Shown here piece after piece: positions 29,770 to 38,878 of a DNA stretch of 64,000 bases. The DNA is from Flavobacteriales bacterium (GTDB taxonomy: Bacteria > Bacteroidota > Bacteroidia > Flavobacteriales_F > PHOS-HE28): NCBI GenBank assembly GCA_016702645.1, contig JADJDP010000050.1, forward strand, positions 1 to 64,000. Direction: 5' to 3'. Position 1 is the first letter of the stretch; the number at the start of each line of letters is the position of its first letter. Under the pieces are notes generated by a model, which made no database searches, was not told where the DNA came from, and saw only the letters and a program-made list of their open reading frames with translations. A program made the position numbers and the translations under genes.

Positions 29770-30792
29770 TCAACCGGCGATAGCCTTCAACAGGTCCTGG
29801 ATGTCCAGCATACCTAGCTGCTTCCCGTTCTCGCTCACGCTGATGGTGTCCACCTTCTTCTCCTTGAAGAGTTTCTGGGCGTCATCGAGCAAGGCTTCCG
29901 GACCAACGGTGATCGGTTCGTTGAAGGTGAGCGCGCTCAACTTCTTCGCGAGGAACTTGTTGCCTTCCTTCTCCAATCCGCGACGCAGGCCGCCATCCGT
30001 GAAGACGCCTTTGTTCTTCCCCTTCGCGTCCACCACCATCACCGCACCGAAGCCGTGCTTGGTCATTTCCACCAGTGCTTCGCTCACGGTCGCGCCGTCC
30101 TTCACCACCGGGTTGCTGCGGCCGAGGATGTCCTTCACCTTCATGGTGATCAGGCGCGTGTGCTCGTAGAACTGCTGCGTGCCCAGTTGGGTCATGTGGT
30201 TGTCCGTGAGCTGCTTCATCAGCTTCCAAGGCACGGTGATCGTGTGGACACCGATCTGAACGGCATTGCGCACATGCTCCACGGTACGCACACTGCTGAA
30301 CATGATCTTGCTGTCGTAGCCGTAATAGTTCACCGCTTCAACGCACTGCTGCACCAAGGTCAAGGCGTCGTGGCCCTGGTCCTGCAGGCGGCCAACGAGC
30401 GGGCACACGTAGTTGGCACCCGCTTGCATGGCCATGTAGGCCTGTTGCAGCGTGTACACCAAGTGCACGTTCACCATGATGCCCTCGTTCCGCAGCATGC
30501 GACAGGCACGCAAGCCTTCGAGGCTCACGGGGATCTTGAAGACGGTGGTCTCCTTCTTGAGGCCCATCTTCAATTGGCGTTTCGCCTCTTTCACCACTTC
30601 CTCGGCGGTCTCGCCCAAGGCTTCCACCTGCAGGATGGGGACCTTCTTGGCGAGGTCGAGGATCATCTTATCGATGTTCGTGACACCTCCACGGTGCATG
30701 AACGTGGGTGTGGTGGTGAGACCCGTGAGGAAGCCGAGCTTGAAGGCTTCGTCGATCTCCTTGATGTCTGCGCTGTCGAGATAGAGTTCCAT
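29770..30792 (-). CDS. FSA/transaldolase-like aldolase fused to a KdsD-type CBS pair
   Basis: The first 215 residues are a TalC/FSA-type Schiff-base aldolase: Asp6 in YLDSAD, catalytic Lys86 in TVFKIPVSLEG, and Arg135 in PLVGRLQDQG. Residues about 222-340 are two CBS domains (VKDILGRSNPVVKDGATV, GVFTDGGLRRGLE, TISVSENGKQLGMLDIQDLL) that resemble the C-terminal CBS pair of the arabinose-5-phosphate isomerase KdsD. Compared with E. coli FSA, Asn28 is Thr28 (GLTTTPT), Thr109 is His110 (VNVHLVY) and Tyr131 is Leu132. 340 residues, intact. It lies between kdsA and a kdsC-like gene. It may supply or regulate sugar phosphate for KDO-like sugars; this is inferred from position and domains. Confidence 0.85.
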   Translation of the reverse strand: MELYLDSADIKEIDEAFKLGFLTGLTTTPTFMHRGGVTNIDKMILDLAKKVPILQVEALGETAEEVVKEAKRQLKMGLKKETTVFKIPVSLEGLRACRMLRNEGIMVNVHLVYTLQQAYMAMQAGANYVCPLVGRLQDQGHDALTLVQQCVEAVNYYGYDSKIMFSSVRTVEHVRNAVQIGVHTITVPWKLMKQLTDNHMTQLGTQQFYEHTRLITMKVKDILGRSNPVVKDGATVSEALVEMTKHGFGAVMVVDAKGKNKGVFTDGGLRRGLEKEGNKFLAKKLSALTFNEPITVGPEALLDDAQKLFKEKKVDTISVSENGKQLGMLDIQDLLKAIAG

Positions 30793-30803
30793 GTGTGTTG
30801 ATT

Positions 30804-30870
30804 GGCCGCAAAGGCGCAAAGGCGCGAATAATGCGGAGTGTGTTCTGTTTTCCTCAGCGACTTTGCGTCC
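30804..30870. repeat. Degenerate inverted-repeat element (GCAAAGGCGC type)
   Basis: The left arm, ggccgcaaaggcgcaaaggc (30804-30823), faces a right arm containing ctttgcgtcc (30861-30870). It occupies most of the gap between kdsA and the transaldolase-CBS gene. A similar element lies upstream of thrS at 61981-62054. Confidence 0.4.
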
Positions 30871-30883
30871 CTGCAGCTTGTTT

Positions 30884-31711
30884 CTATCGGTACTTCACCT
30901 CGACCGCATGAAGGTCGAGGAGGGGTTTCAGGAATTCTTCGAGGTCGTATACACAGAGCTGGCTGGCGGCATCGCACAGGGCTTTGCTCGGATCGGGATG
31001 GGTTTCGATGAAGACGCCATCGACGCCCGCAGCAACACCAGCACGCGCGATCGTGGGCATAACCTCGCGGTTGCCGCCTTTCGGATCGGCACTTGGGATC
31101 CCATACTTACGGATGCTGTGGGTGATGTCGAAAACCAAGGGGTAGCCGGTCTTGCGCAGATGGTAGAAAGCGCGCGGATCCACTACCAGGTCGTTGTAGC
31201 CGAAGGTGTACCCACGTTCGGTGAGGATGATCTTGCTGTTGCCCACGCTCTCGCACTTCTTGGCGGGATTGATCATGTTCTCAGGCGCGAGGAACTGGCC
31301 GTGCTTGATGTTCACCACAGCTCCAGTGCGGGCGGTCGTCGTCACCAGTTCCGTCTGCATGCAGAGGTAGGCCGGGATCTGGATCACATCGCATACTTCA
31401 GCAATGGCCTTCGCCTGGCTGGGGTAGTGGATGTCCGTGAGCAGCGGGAAGCCGAAGTCCTTCTTGATGCGTTCAAGCATCTTCAAGCCTTCGTCGAGAC
31501 CCGGCCCCTGGTAGAAATCGACGCTGCTGCGATTGTCCTTGGTGAAGCTGCTCTTGTAGATCACCGGCACTTTCATCCGCTCGCTCACTTCCTTGAGCTT
31601 TTCGGCGGTGCGGAGCATCACCTCCTCCGTCTCGATCACGCATGGGCCGCTGATGAGGAAGAGCTGGTCGCTACCACAAGCGATGTTGCCTACTTGGACG
31701 GTCTTTGTCAT
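30884..31711 (-). CDS. kdsA: 3-deoxy-8-phosphooctulonate synthase (KDO-8-P synthase)
   Basis: Condenses phosphoenolpyruvate with arabinose 5-phosphate to give KDO-8-phosphate for lipopolysaccharide. Characteristic segments are LFLISGPCVIETEEVMLRTA, VPVIYKSSFTKDNRSS, PLLTDIHYPSQAKAIAEVCD, the PEP-site region NIKHGQFLAPENM, and DITHSIRKYGIPS. GGNREVMPTIARAGVAAGVD and FIETHPDPSKALCD close the barrel. 275 residues from ATG 31711; an upstream TTG is also possible. First gene of the operon with the transaldolase-CBS fusion and the KdsC-like phosphatase. Confidence 0.95.
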   Translation of the reverse strand: MTKTVQVGNIACGSDQLFLISGPCVIETEEVMLRTAEKLKEVSERMKVPVIYKSSFTKDNRSSVDFYQGPGLDEGLKMLERIKKDFGFPLLTDIHYPSQAKAIAEVCDVIQIPAYLCMQTELVTTTARTGAVVNIKHGQFLAPENMINPAKKCESVGNSKIILTERGYTFGYNDLVVDPRAFYHLRKTGYPLVFDITHSIRKYGIPSADPKGGNREVMPTIARAGVAAGVDGVFIETHPDPSKALCDAASQLCVYDLEEFLKPLLDLHAVEVKYR

Positions 31712-31739
31712 GCGTTTTGCCAACGGGTTCGGGAGCGGC

Positions 31740-31747
31740 CAAAGGTA
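31740..31747 (-). promoter_or_regulatory. Candidate -7 element TACCTTTG for the kdsA operon
   Basis: On the minus strand this is an exact TAnnTTTG match, 28 bases before the kdsA ATG, starting just after the stop of the FAH-family gene. No well-placed -33 element was found. Confidence 0.45.
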
Positions 31748-31749
31748 TC

Positions 31750-32361
31750 CTACTGCCCGGTTGCGGGGGGCTCTACCAGCAGGTCGAAGAGCAACTCACC
31801 CAGGAGGTAGCCTTCCAGACGGTCTCCGGGTGCTATTCGCCCCACACCGGCGGGGGTTCCCGTGAAGAGAAGGTCACCCGGTTCCAATGTCATGTAGCGT
31901 TCAACACCGGCGATCAACGATGCTACATCGAAGATCATCTGCCCGCTGTGACCGCCTTGCACCACATGACCGTTCTTTTTCAGCATGAAATCGATGTGGT
32001 GACCGGGTGGGAACGATTCCATTGCCACGAAGGCATCAGCGATGTATGCCGAGCCATCGAACGCCTTGGCCTTTTCCCAAGGCAATCCCTTTTCCTTGAG
32101 ATCCTGCTGCACATCCCGGGCGGTGAGGTCCAGACCGATGGATACCCGGTCAGCCACGGTCCTTCCACCACGGCGCGCCATGGAGTAGACCAGTTCGATC
32201 TCGTGATGGATGTCGTTGCTGAACGCAGGTAATACGATAGGTCCGCTCTTCGGGACGATCGAGGAGCTTGGTTTCAGGAACACGACAGGCTCATCCGGGA
32301 TGGCATTGCCTAGCTCCTTGGCATGTTCCCCGTAGTTGCGGCCGATGCAAACGATCTTCAT
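31750..32361 (-). CDS. Fumarylacetoacetate hydrolase family protein
   Basis: An FAH-fold metal-dependent hydrolase or decarboxylase acting on small oxo-acids. Motifs are KIVCIGRNYGEHAKELGN, PVVFLKPSSSIV, the metal ligands in DIHHEIELVYSM, and LTARDVQQDLKEKGLPWEKA. MTLEPGDLLFTGTPAGVGRI closes the domain. 203 residues, the short single-domain form; substrate not deducible. Its ATG lies one base after the corrected stop of the DnaQ-like gene, so the two are coupled. Confidence 0.88.
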   Translation of the reverse strand: MKIVCIGRNYGEHAKELGNAIPDEPVVFLKPSSSIVPKSGPIVLPAFSNDIHHEIELVYSMARRGGRTVADRVSIGLDLTARDVQQDLKEKGLPWEKAKAFDGSAYIADAFVAMESFPPGHHIDFMLKKNGHVVQGGHSGQMIFDVASLIAGVERYMTLEPGDLLFTGTPAGVGRIAPGDRLEGYLLGELLFDLLVEPPATGQ

Positions 32362-32362
32362 C

Positions 32363-33176
32363 TCAAGTATGTATGTCGGCGAGTGCGGCGCGCATGACAG
32401 CCAACGTGCTCCCCGGTAGTTCGGCCTTCGTCATGAGCCATTGCAGGATAACCGGGGTCGTTGCGACCGATGCTCTCCAAGGTCCAATTGGCGTATTTGC
32501 CAAAGGCCAGGCAGACTTGTCCACGGTCATCGAATTTCAACTTACCGGCAGCATCGGGGCTGCGCTTGCGGTCACCGCTCAATTCGCCGAGGAAATCCAC
32601 TGTGCCTTGCAACTTATCGGGATAGCGCTCGAGTTGCGCCAGCAGTACGTCGGCTGTGGCTTCCACATCGGCCAATGCGTCGTGCGCGCCCTCGTGCTCA
32701 CGTCCGCAGTAGTACTTCAGGGCGGCGCTCAGGTTGCGTGGTTCCATCTGGTGATAGATGCGGGCCACGTCCACCACGCGCAAATTGGCGTGGTCCCATT
32801 CCACCCCGACCCGGAAGAACTCCTCCGCCAGGAAGGGCACATCGAAGCGCAAGCAGTTGAAGCCGGCAAGGTCGCAACCCGCGAGTTGATCGAGCAACTC
32901 CGTGGCGATGGCGTCCAGCGTTGGGGCCATTGCTACGTCAAGGTCCGTGATGCCGTGGATGGCCGTGGCCTCGGCAGGAATGGGAATACCCGGGTTCACC
33001 AACGATTGGTAGCTCGTGCGCACCCCATCGGCATCAAGCCGCACAACGCCCACTTGCACAATGCGGTCCTTACCGATCTTGATGCCTGTGGTCTCCAGAT
33101 CGAAGAAGGCGAGGGGACGTTGAAGCGCTAGTTGCATGACGTGGTCCCGTTCAGCGGGAGCTTCAAAGTTCATCAA
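32363..33176 (-). CDS. DnaQ-like 3'-5' exonuclease (C-terminal frameshift)
   Basis: A DEDDh exonuclease of the polymerase III epsilon type. Exo I is LAFFDLETTGIK, Exo II is in LAGFNCLRFDVPFLAEEFFR, and Exo III is HDALADVEAT. The C-terminal part contains CLAFGKYANWTLESIGRNDP. Then an extra C near 32445 shifts the frame. The restored text reads YLQWLMTKAELPG and ends RAALADIHT with stop at 32363. About 270 residues. The start is at 33176 or at an internal ATG at 33137. The lack of other polymerase parts suggests a repair or RNA-processing exonuclease rather than the replicase proofreader. Confidence 0.85.
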
Positions 33177-33181
33177 GAAGA

Positions 33182-33204
33182 AACCCCGACCAAAGGCCGG
33201 GGTT
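33182..33204 (-). terminator. Terminator after the OmpA/PD40 gene
   Basis: The stem aaccccgacc / ggccggggtt (33182-33191 with 33195-33204) carries one mismatch and a 3-base loop. Read on the minus strand it is followed by a T-rich tttcttctt. Confidence 0.7.
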
Positions 33205-33230
33205 CCCCAAGTTCTTCACGATCGCGGCGG

Positions 33231-35443
33231 TCAGCGAACTTTCAGTTTCACGTACTGGAACTTGCCGTACTTGTCCGTGTTCTGGAAGTCCCCTTGGTAG
33301 CGAGGGCCTTGCACCAGGTTGTTCACTGCTTCCAAGCGGAGTTTGTTGGGGTCGAGGCCACGCGCTTGCACCGCTTCGATCAGGCGCTTTCGAGCATCTT
33401 CCATACGCTGGCGGCTCAGGTTTTCGTTGGTGCCGAAGGTCTTGGTGGGCACCTTGGAAGCGCTACCCTCGATGACCACCTTGGCTTCGCCTTTCTCCGT
33501 GATAAGCTTTGCGACCACATCGATGAACTGGCGCCAACGCGCCTCTTCCTGGTCGATGTCCTTCACGTTGTACGCATAGAACTTGGCGTACTCGTCCGCG
33601 TAGGATGCGTCCGGCACAGTATGCTGGCCAGCCTTCTCCTTCAACTCGGCATCGGTGAGGGGGCGGTCCTTCGGCTTACCATCGGGGCCAAGCTCCACCA
33701 CGGCACCATCCTTCGGCTTGACGGGTTCTCCAGCCTCCTTCTTGCCTGGAGGCGCCCCCTTGGGAAGGTCCACGATGCTTGCTGGACCAGCGAGCGAAAC
33801 GGGGCTCAAGTAGATCTCCTTGTTGATCTCCTGGTAGGCGCTCTCGCATTCCACGAAGATGTCCTCCGTATGCACGGTCACATCGTTCACGCGATAGTCC
33901 AGGTTGTATTCGCGGCACGGGGGGAGGATGGCCACGTACACCCCATCGCGCTGGCGCGGCTTGTATGCCTTCACTTCGCCGGTGCTCTTGTCCGTTACGT
34001 AGAGAATGGTGCTTGGCGGCAGTGTTTCGCCCGGTGCAGGAATGATGTAGCCCTTGAGCACGGTGAGTCCTTCGCTCTCCATCTCGCTCGGCAGGTCCAC
34101 GAAGTAGATGTCCTTTTCACCGTAGCCACCGATCTGGTCGCTGCTGAAGTAGCCCCGACGGCCATCCGCAGTGGTGATGAAGAAGACATCATCGTCGGTG
34201 GTGTTCAAGGGGTAGCCCAAATTCGTAGGTGGGGTCCAGTTGCCATCGTCCTGCATTTCCGTCATGAAGATGTCGAAACCGCCGCTGCTATTGTGCCCTG
34301 CGGAACCGAAGTACATCGTCCGCCCGTTGGGATGGATGAACACACCATCCTCGTCATGACCCGTGTTCACCACATTTCCAAGGTTCTGGGCCTTGCTCCA
34401 CTCGCCGTTGGGCAGGCGCACGACACGGTAGATGTCGCGGCCTCCTTGACCACCTTCACGATCGCTGATGAAGTAGAAGGTATTACCGTCGGCTGTGAGC
34501 GCACCATGCGTTTCCCATGCCTTGGTGTTGATGTCGCTACCCATGAGAACAGGGTCGCTCCACACTTCACCCACCAGTTTGCTTTCGTAGATGTTGCCGT
34601 CACCACCATCATCGCGGTAGATGTACAGTGTTTGTCCATCAGCTGCAACGTTCACCGAAGCCAAGTGGCCGGCGCCCGTGGGATTGATGTTCAGTAGTTC
34701 GGGCTTTTGCCATTCGCCATCACGGTTCTTGTAGCTCACGTAGATGTTCTCGTAAGGCAGCCCGGCGATAGGGTCCAGGATGTTGTTGTTGGAGCTGTCC
34801 GGGCGGATCCGGCGCGAGGTGTAGAACAGCGCGTTGCCGTCAACGGAAAGCACCGGGCTGAAGTCCGGGTGGTCTGCGTTGACCACCGGACCAACATTGC
34901 TGATCTGGTAACCCAACGGGTTCTTCCGAAGCTCCCGAGCGTTCACGGTTTGTTCCTTCCCGCGGGAGGCGAGTGGGCGCATGGAGTGGCGCGTATCGGA
35001 CCCGTCCAAGAACTTCTGGTAGAACTGGTCGGCGAGGTCGAACTTCTCGGTGAGGTGGTAGGAACGCGCGAGGTAGTAGTCCACTTCGACCGGTGCATTG
35101 CGCTCCTTGGGTTCGAAGGGATCATACCCCGCCGAATTGAAGCCGCCGTAGCTATCGCTCTTGCGCAATTGTGAAGCCTTTCCAGGAAGGGTTGGGCCTT
35201 CGCCTTCTGGTTGTAGGAACTGAAGTAGCACAGACCGAGCTTGTAGTTGAGGTTCGCGTTCTCCGGGTCGGTGGTGAGCAGTTCCATCCAGATCTCGGCG
35301 GCCTGGTTGTAGAGCTTCTCCTCCATGAGCTTGTTCCCTTCCTCGAACTTCCAGATGAAGGACGTGCCTTCGCCTTGGGAAAAAGCGGTACTGCTCCATG
35401 CGAGGGTGCCGAGGGAAAGGAGGACAGCGTAACCGTAATTCAT
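33231..35443 (-). CDS. OmpA family protein with TPR and PD40/WD40-like propeller (one frameshift)
   Basis: An outer-membrane peptidoglycan-binding protein. A signal peptide (LSLGTLAWSSTAFSQGEG) is followed by TPR-like helices (NKLMEEKLYNQAAEIWMELL). After a frame break near 35180 there is a run of PD40 repeats (PDFSPVLSVDGNALFYTSRR, ADGNTFYFISDREGGQGGRD, HPNGRTMYFGSAGHNSSGGF). The C-terminus resembles an OmpA domain (AKVVIEGSASKVPTKTFGTN, NLSRQRMEDARKRLIEAV). About 737 residues. The overall layout matches Bacteroidota OmpA/PD40 proteins, some of which assist gliding or type IX secretion (PorE-like). That specific role is not shown here. Confidence 0.8.
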
Positions 35444-35514
35444 CGCTGGGCTGATTCTGTGGGAAATGGTGAACGAATAGCGGCTAAATGTAGAATTTTC
35501 CGACAGGGTCGGGC

Positions 35515-36837
35515 CTAGTAGCTCGTGTTGAGGTCCCAACCTTCGAGGATATCCGCTACGCGGCGAACAAAGCGACCTCCCAAAGCCCCGTCGACCACCC
35601 GGTGATCATAGGAATGCGAAAGGAACATCTGGTGCCGGATACCGATCAGGTCTCCCTGGGGGGTTTCGATCACGGCAGGCTTCTTCCGGATCGCTCCCGT
35701 GGCCATGATAGCGACCTGGGGCTGATTGATGACCGGTGTGCCCAGCACGTTGCCGAAGGTGCCCACGTTCGTAACGGTATAGGTGCCACCCGACACCTCA
35801 TCGGGTAGCAGTTTGCCTGCACGCGCACGGTTGGCAAGGTCGTTCACCTTTTTCGCAAGGCCCACCAAGTTGAGCTGGTCGGCGTTCTTGATGACCGGCA
35901 CGATGAGGTTGCCACTGGGCATCGCAGCGGCCATGCCGATGTTGATGTCCTTCTTCTTGATGATGGTGTAGCCGTCCACCTGCACGTTGATCATGGGCAT
36001 TTCCTTGATCGCCTGCACGATGGCCATGATGAAGACCGGCGTGAAGGTGAGCTTCTCGCCCTCGCGCTTTTCGAAGGCACCCTTCACTTTTTCCCGCCAA
36101 AGCCACAAGTTGGTCACATCGGCTTCCACGAAGCTGGTAACGTGCGGGCTCGTGCGCTTGCTCATCACCATATGATCGGCGATCAACTTCCGCATCCGGT
36201 CCATCTCGATCAGTTCGTCGCCCATGGAGGGAACGACAGGGGATGAGGCCGTAGCGGCGGATGCTTGCACTGGTGCAGCGGGTCTTGCATTTTCCGCCTT
36301 GGCACCGGCTTCTTGTGCGCTCCGGTTGGGCAAGTAGTCCAGGATATCCTTCTTCGTGACCCTTCCACCTTGTCCGGATCCCGCCAACGCTTCCAGTTCC
36401 TGCATGCTCACACCTTCGCTCTTGGCTATGGTGCGCACCAAGGGGCTGTAGAATTTACCGCTCGGGCCGCTGCGCTCCACGGGGGCTGCTACTGCAGAAC
36501 TCGCCTTGTCCGCGATCGGGGCATGCCCATTGGCGGCGGCGGTTGACGCTGTTTTGGGTGTTTCGGGGGCCTGCGTAACAGGTGCACCGGTCGCAGCGCT
36601 ACTGCCAATGCGTGCAATAGGCTGGCCCACTTTCACAACATCCCCCTCCTTCACCAACTGCTCGCCCATGACACCTGCTTCAGGCGCTGGAACTTCACTG
36701 TCCACTTTGTCCGTGGCGATCTCCACGATGGGTTCATCGGCGGCCACTGGATCGCCCGGTTTCTTCAACCATTTGGTGATGGTGGCTTCGGCAACACTTT
36801 CGCCCATTTTGGGCAATAGGATCTCGATCTGGGACAT
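35515..36837 (-). CDS. Dihydrolipoamide acyltransferase (E2) of a 2-oxoacid dehydrogenase complex
   Basis: The core subunit that accepts an acyl group from E1 on its lipoyl arm and passes it to CoA. One lipoyl domain (residues about 3-78, EIATDKVDSEVPAPEAG with the lipoyl Lys in ATDKVDS) is followed by an Ala/Pro linker. The E3-binding domain is PLVRTIAKSEGVSMQELEAL with GSGQGGRVTKKDIL. The catalytic domain ends with the hallmark LSHSYDHRVVDGALGGRF. 440 residues from ATG 36837, intact. It could be the branched-chain or 2-oxoglutarate type; E1 and E3 genes are absent from the window. Confidence 0.92.
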   Translation of the reverse strand: MSQIEILLPKMGESVAEATITKWLKKPGDPVAADEPIVEIATDKVDSEVPAPEAGVMGEQLVKEGDVVKVGQPIARIGSSAATGAPVTQAPETPKTASTAAANGHAPIADKASSAVAAPVERSGPSGKFYSPLVRTIAKSEGVSMQELEALAGSGQGGRVTKKDILDYLPNRSAQEAGAKAENARPAAPVQASAATASSPVVPSMGDELIEMDRMRKLIADHMVMSKRTSPHVTSFVEADVTNLWLWREKVKGAFEKREGEKLTFTPVFIMAIVQAIKEMPMINVQVDGYTIIKKKDINIGMAAAMPSGNLIVPVIKNADQLNLVGLAKKVNDLANRARAGKLLPDEVSGGTYTVTNVGTFGNVLGTPVINQPQVAIMATGAIRKKPAVIETPQGDLIGIRHQMFLSHSYDHRVVDGALGGRFVRRVADILEGWDLNTSY

Positions 36838-36866
36838 GGCGTGAAGACCTGTGGTCGGGCTGCGGC

Positions 36867-36874
36867 CAAATGTA
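36867..36874 (-). promoter_or_regulatory. Candidate -7 element TACATTTG for the E2 gene
   Basis: On the minus strand this is an exact TAnnTTTG match, 29 bases before ATG 36837. It lies just after the stop of the upstream glycosyltransferase fusion gene. Confidence 0.4.
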
Positions 36875-36901
36875 ACCATGCGCCCCCTAGACGCGTCGTC
36901 G

Positions 36902-38818
36902 TCAGGCCCGACCAAGTGCGCGGAAACCTCGAACCACCAAAGACAGGTCCCGCCAAGGGCTGTAGTCCTTGGCATAGGCCGTGTTTGCGCGGGCCACCAC
37001 GGCCTGGTCGGTTACGACCTCGTTCGCGAGCGTGCCCAGTACGCCGGGCTTGATCCCCGGCAGCTTCAGCGCCCGCTCACCACCGGCTTGGTAGCCCACC
37101 CAACTTTTGCGACCGAGGAGCACGGACCATGCGTTGCTCACGAAACCGCCCCGATCCTTCACGAACGCTACGGAAATGGGCAAGGTGAGCAGGAGCAGGG
37201 TGGTGATCGTCACATCGATCATGCGCTTCGTGCGACGCCCGGCGGCACTGTTCACGGCGTGCAGTTCCATGATGTCCAGGTCCTGGAGGCTCTCGATGCT
37301 GCTGGGGCCGATGATGAATTCACGCGCCGGTTGGGCGATCTTGAACATCACACCCGTGCGTTTCAACCCCTCCATCAATTCAATGATGCGCCCCCATGCC
37401 AGGTCTTTCGCACAAAAGACGACTTCGTCGATCCCGTGCTTCCGCACTTTCTTGCGGATCAGTTTCACCGCTGCCGGCGAGACCGCATCGTTGATACCTA
37501 GCTGCTTCTGGCGGCCAAGGCCGAAGTGGGTTTGCCAGAGGAGCGCGAGGGCATGCCTGTTCTCGTCCTCGCTCCCGATAGCGAGTACGCGCTTGCGGTC
37601 CAAGCTGCGCAGGCTGTACGGCTTGATGCGTGCACCATGCAGGATCGATCGTGCACCGATGTGCGAAACCAGCATAACCCCTACGAAGTACATGGCCACC
37701 AAGAGGGAGGGGGCGGCCGTCGTCGAAATGACCGAGTAGATCGCGAGCAGGATCGCCATCAGCAGGCTCGATCTGACAACATTGACCACTTTCACAGGAA
37801 TATCATACCCGCCGCAAAGCCCCTCGCATGCTACGCCGACAACCGCGAACAAGGCGAACAACTTCAGCTGGTCATTGCCGATCGCTTCGCGGCCGAGGAT
37901 CCCTTGGACCAAGCACAGCAGACCGATCACCAAGACAACGTCGAGCATGGGCAACAAGGCTCGGCGCAGAAAGCGCATCACGATGGCTCCCGCAGCGCTC
38001 AGGTAAATGCTGCCATTGATGAGCAGGCTCAACAGGTTCGTTCCCCGTCGCGTGAAGTGCTTCTGGGCGAAAATGGCCATGGCGTTGTAGAACACGAAGA
38101 CGTAGTTGACGCTGCTCTTCTTGGTGCTCTCGCCCTTGTAGTGGATGATCCGCGCATCGGGAAAGTACCAGTTCTCATATCCGCCCAACGTGATGCGATA
38201 GCTCAAGTCGATGTCCTCGCCGTACATGAAGAAGCTCTCGTCCAGCAAGCCCACCTTGTTCAGGGTTTCCTTGCGCAGGAACATGCAGGCACCGGAGAGG
38301 ATCTCGATCCGCGCCGCCTCGTTCTCCTCCATGTGGCCAAGGTGGTACCGCCCGAAGATGCGGCTGTGCGGGAACATGCGCGTAAGGCCGATGATCTTAT
38401 AGAACGCCACGGCAGGGGTGGGCAGTCCTCGTTTGCTCTCCGGAAGGAAATGGCCCGTTCCATCGATCATCTTGACCCCGAGCCCACCTGCTTTTGGGTG
38501 CGCATCCAGGAAGTCGAGCACCTTGCGGAAGATGTCCTCACCCACCACCGTATCAGGGTTGAGCAGCACCACGTACTCGGCATCGCTCGCGCGGATCGCT
38601 TGGTTGTTCGCCCGGCTGAAGCCCACGTTGTCCGCATTGGCGATCAGGCGCACCTGTTGGAACTTTTCACGCACCATCTCCACGCTACCATCATTGCTCT
38701 GGTTGTCCACCACGAACACATCGCCTTCGATGCCATCGAGTGCCGTGAAGACCGTCCTCAAGCACTGCTCCAGATAGGCGCGTACGTTGTAGTTGACGAT
38801 GATGACCGAGAGCTTCAT
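36902..38818 (-). CDS. Family 2 glycosyltransferase fused to a sugar-transferase-like membrane region
   Basis: Residues 1-245 are a GT2 domain (VIIVNYNVRAYLEQCL, VFVVDNQSNDGSVEMV, VVLLNPDTVV, EILSGACMFLRKE, DESFFMYGEDIDLSYR). Several membrane helices then follow (about residues 265-400), and a Rossmann-like segment (RVLAIGSEDENRHALALLWQ, KHGIDEVVFCAKDLAWGRII). The C-terminus RRTKRMIDVTITTLLLLTLP resembles the entry helix of WcaJ-type sugar transferases. The usual catalytic KFRSM and DELPQ motifs are missing, and only KSWVGYQ recalls the later part. 638 residues, intact. It may pair a rhamnosyl-type transferase with a non-catalytic scaffold; the role is unknown. Confidence 0.75.
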   Translation of the reverse strand: MKLSVIIVNYNVRAYLEQCLRTVFTALDGIEGDVFVVDNQSNDGSVEMVREKFQQVRLIANADNVGFSRANNQAIRASDAEYVVLLNPDTVVGEDIFRKVLDFLDAHPKAGGLGVKMIDGTGHFLPESKRGLPTPAVAFYKIIGLTRMFPHSRIFGRYHLGHMEENEAARIEILSGACMFLRKETLNKVGLLDESFFMYGEDIDLSYRITLGGYENWYFPDARIIHYKGESTKKSSVNYVFVFYNAMAIFAQKHFTRRGTNLLSLLINGSIYLSAAGAIVMRFLRRALLPMLDVVLVIGLLCLVQGILGREAIGNDQLKLFALFAVVGVACEGLCGGYDIPVKVVNVVRSSLLMAILLAIYSVISTTAAPSLLVAMYFVGVMLVSHIGARSILHGARIKPYSLRSLDRKRVLAIGSEDENRHALALLWQTHFGLGRQKQLGINDAVSPAAVKLIRKKVRKHGIDEVVFCAKDLAWGRIIELMEGLKRTGVMFKIAQPAREFIIGPSSIESLQDLDIMELHAVNSAAGRRTKRMIDVTITTLLLLTLPISVAFVKDRGGFVSNAWSVLLGRKSWVGYQAGGERALKLPGIKPGVLGTLANEVVTDQAVVARANTAYAKDYSPWRDLSLVVRGFRALGRA

Positions 38819-38878
38819 GCCGGGAGCCGCACCCAAGGGTGTGGTGCAAGGATAGGAACAGAGAAGCGCTTCGACCGC

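Noticed and set aside
33132..34697. A 521-residue plus-strand frame opposite the OmpA/PD40 gene
   Set aside because: Antisense shadow of a recognised gene; composition is biased and no motif is present.
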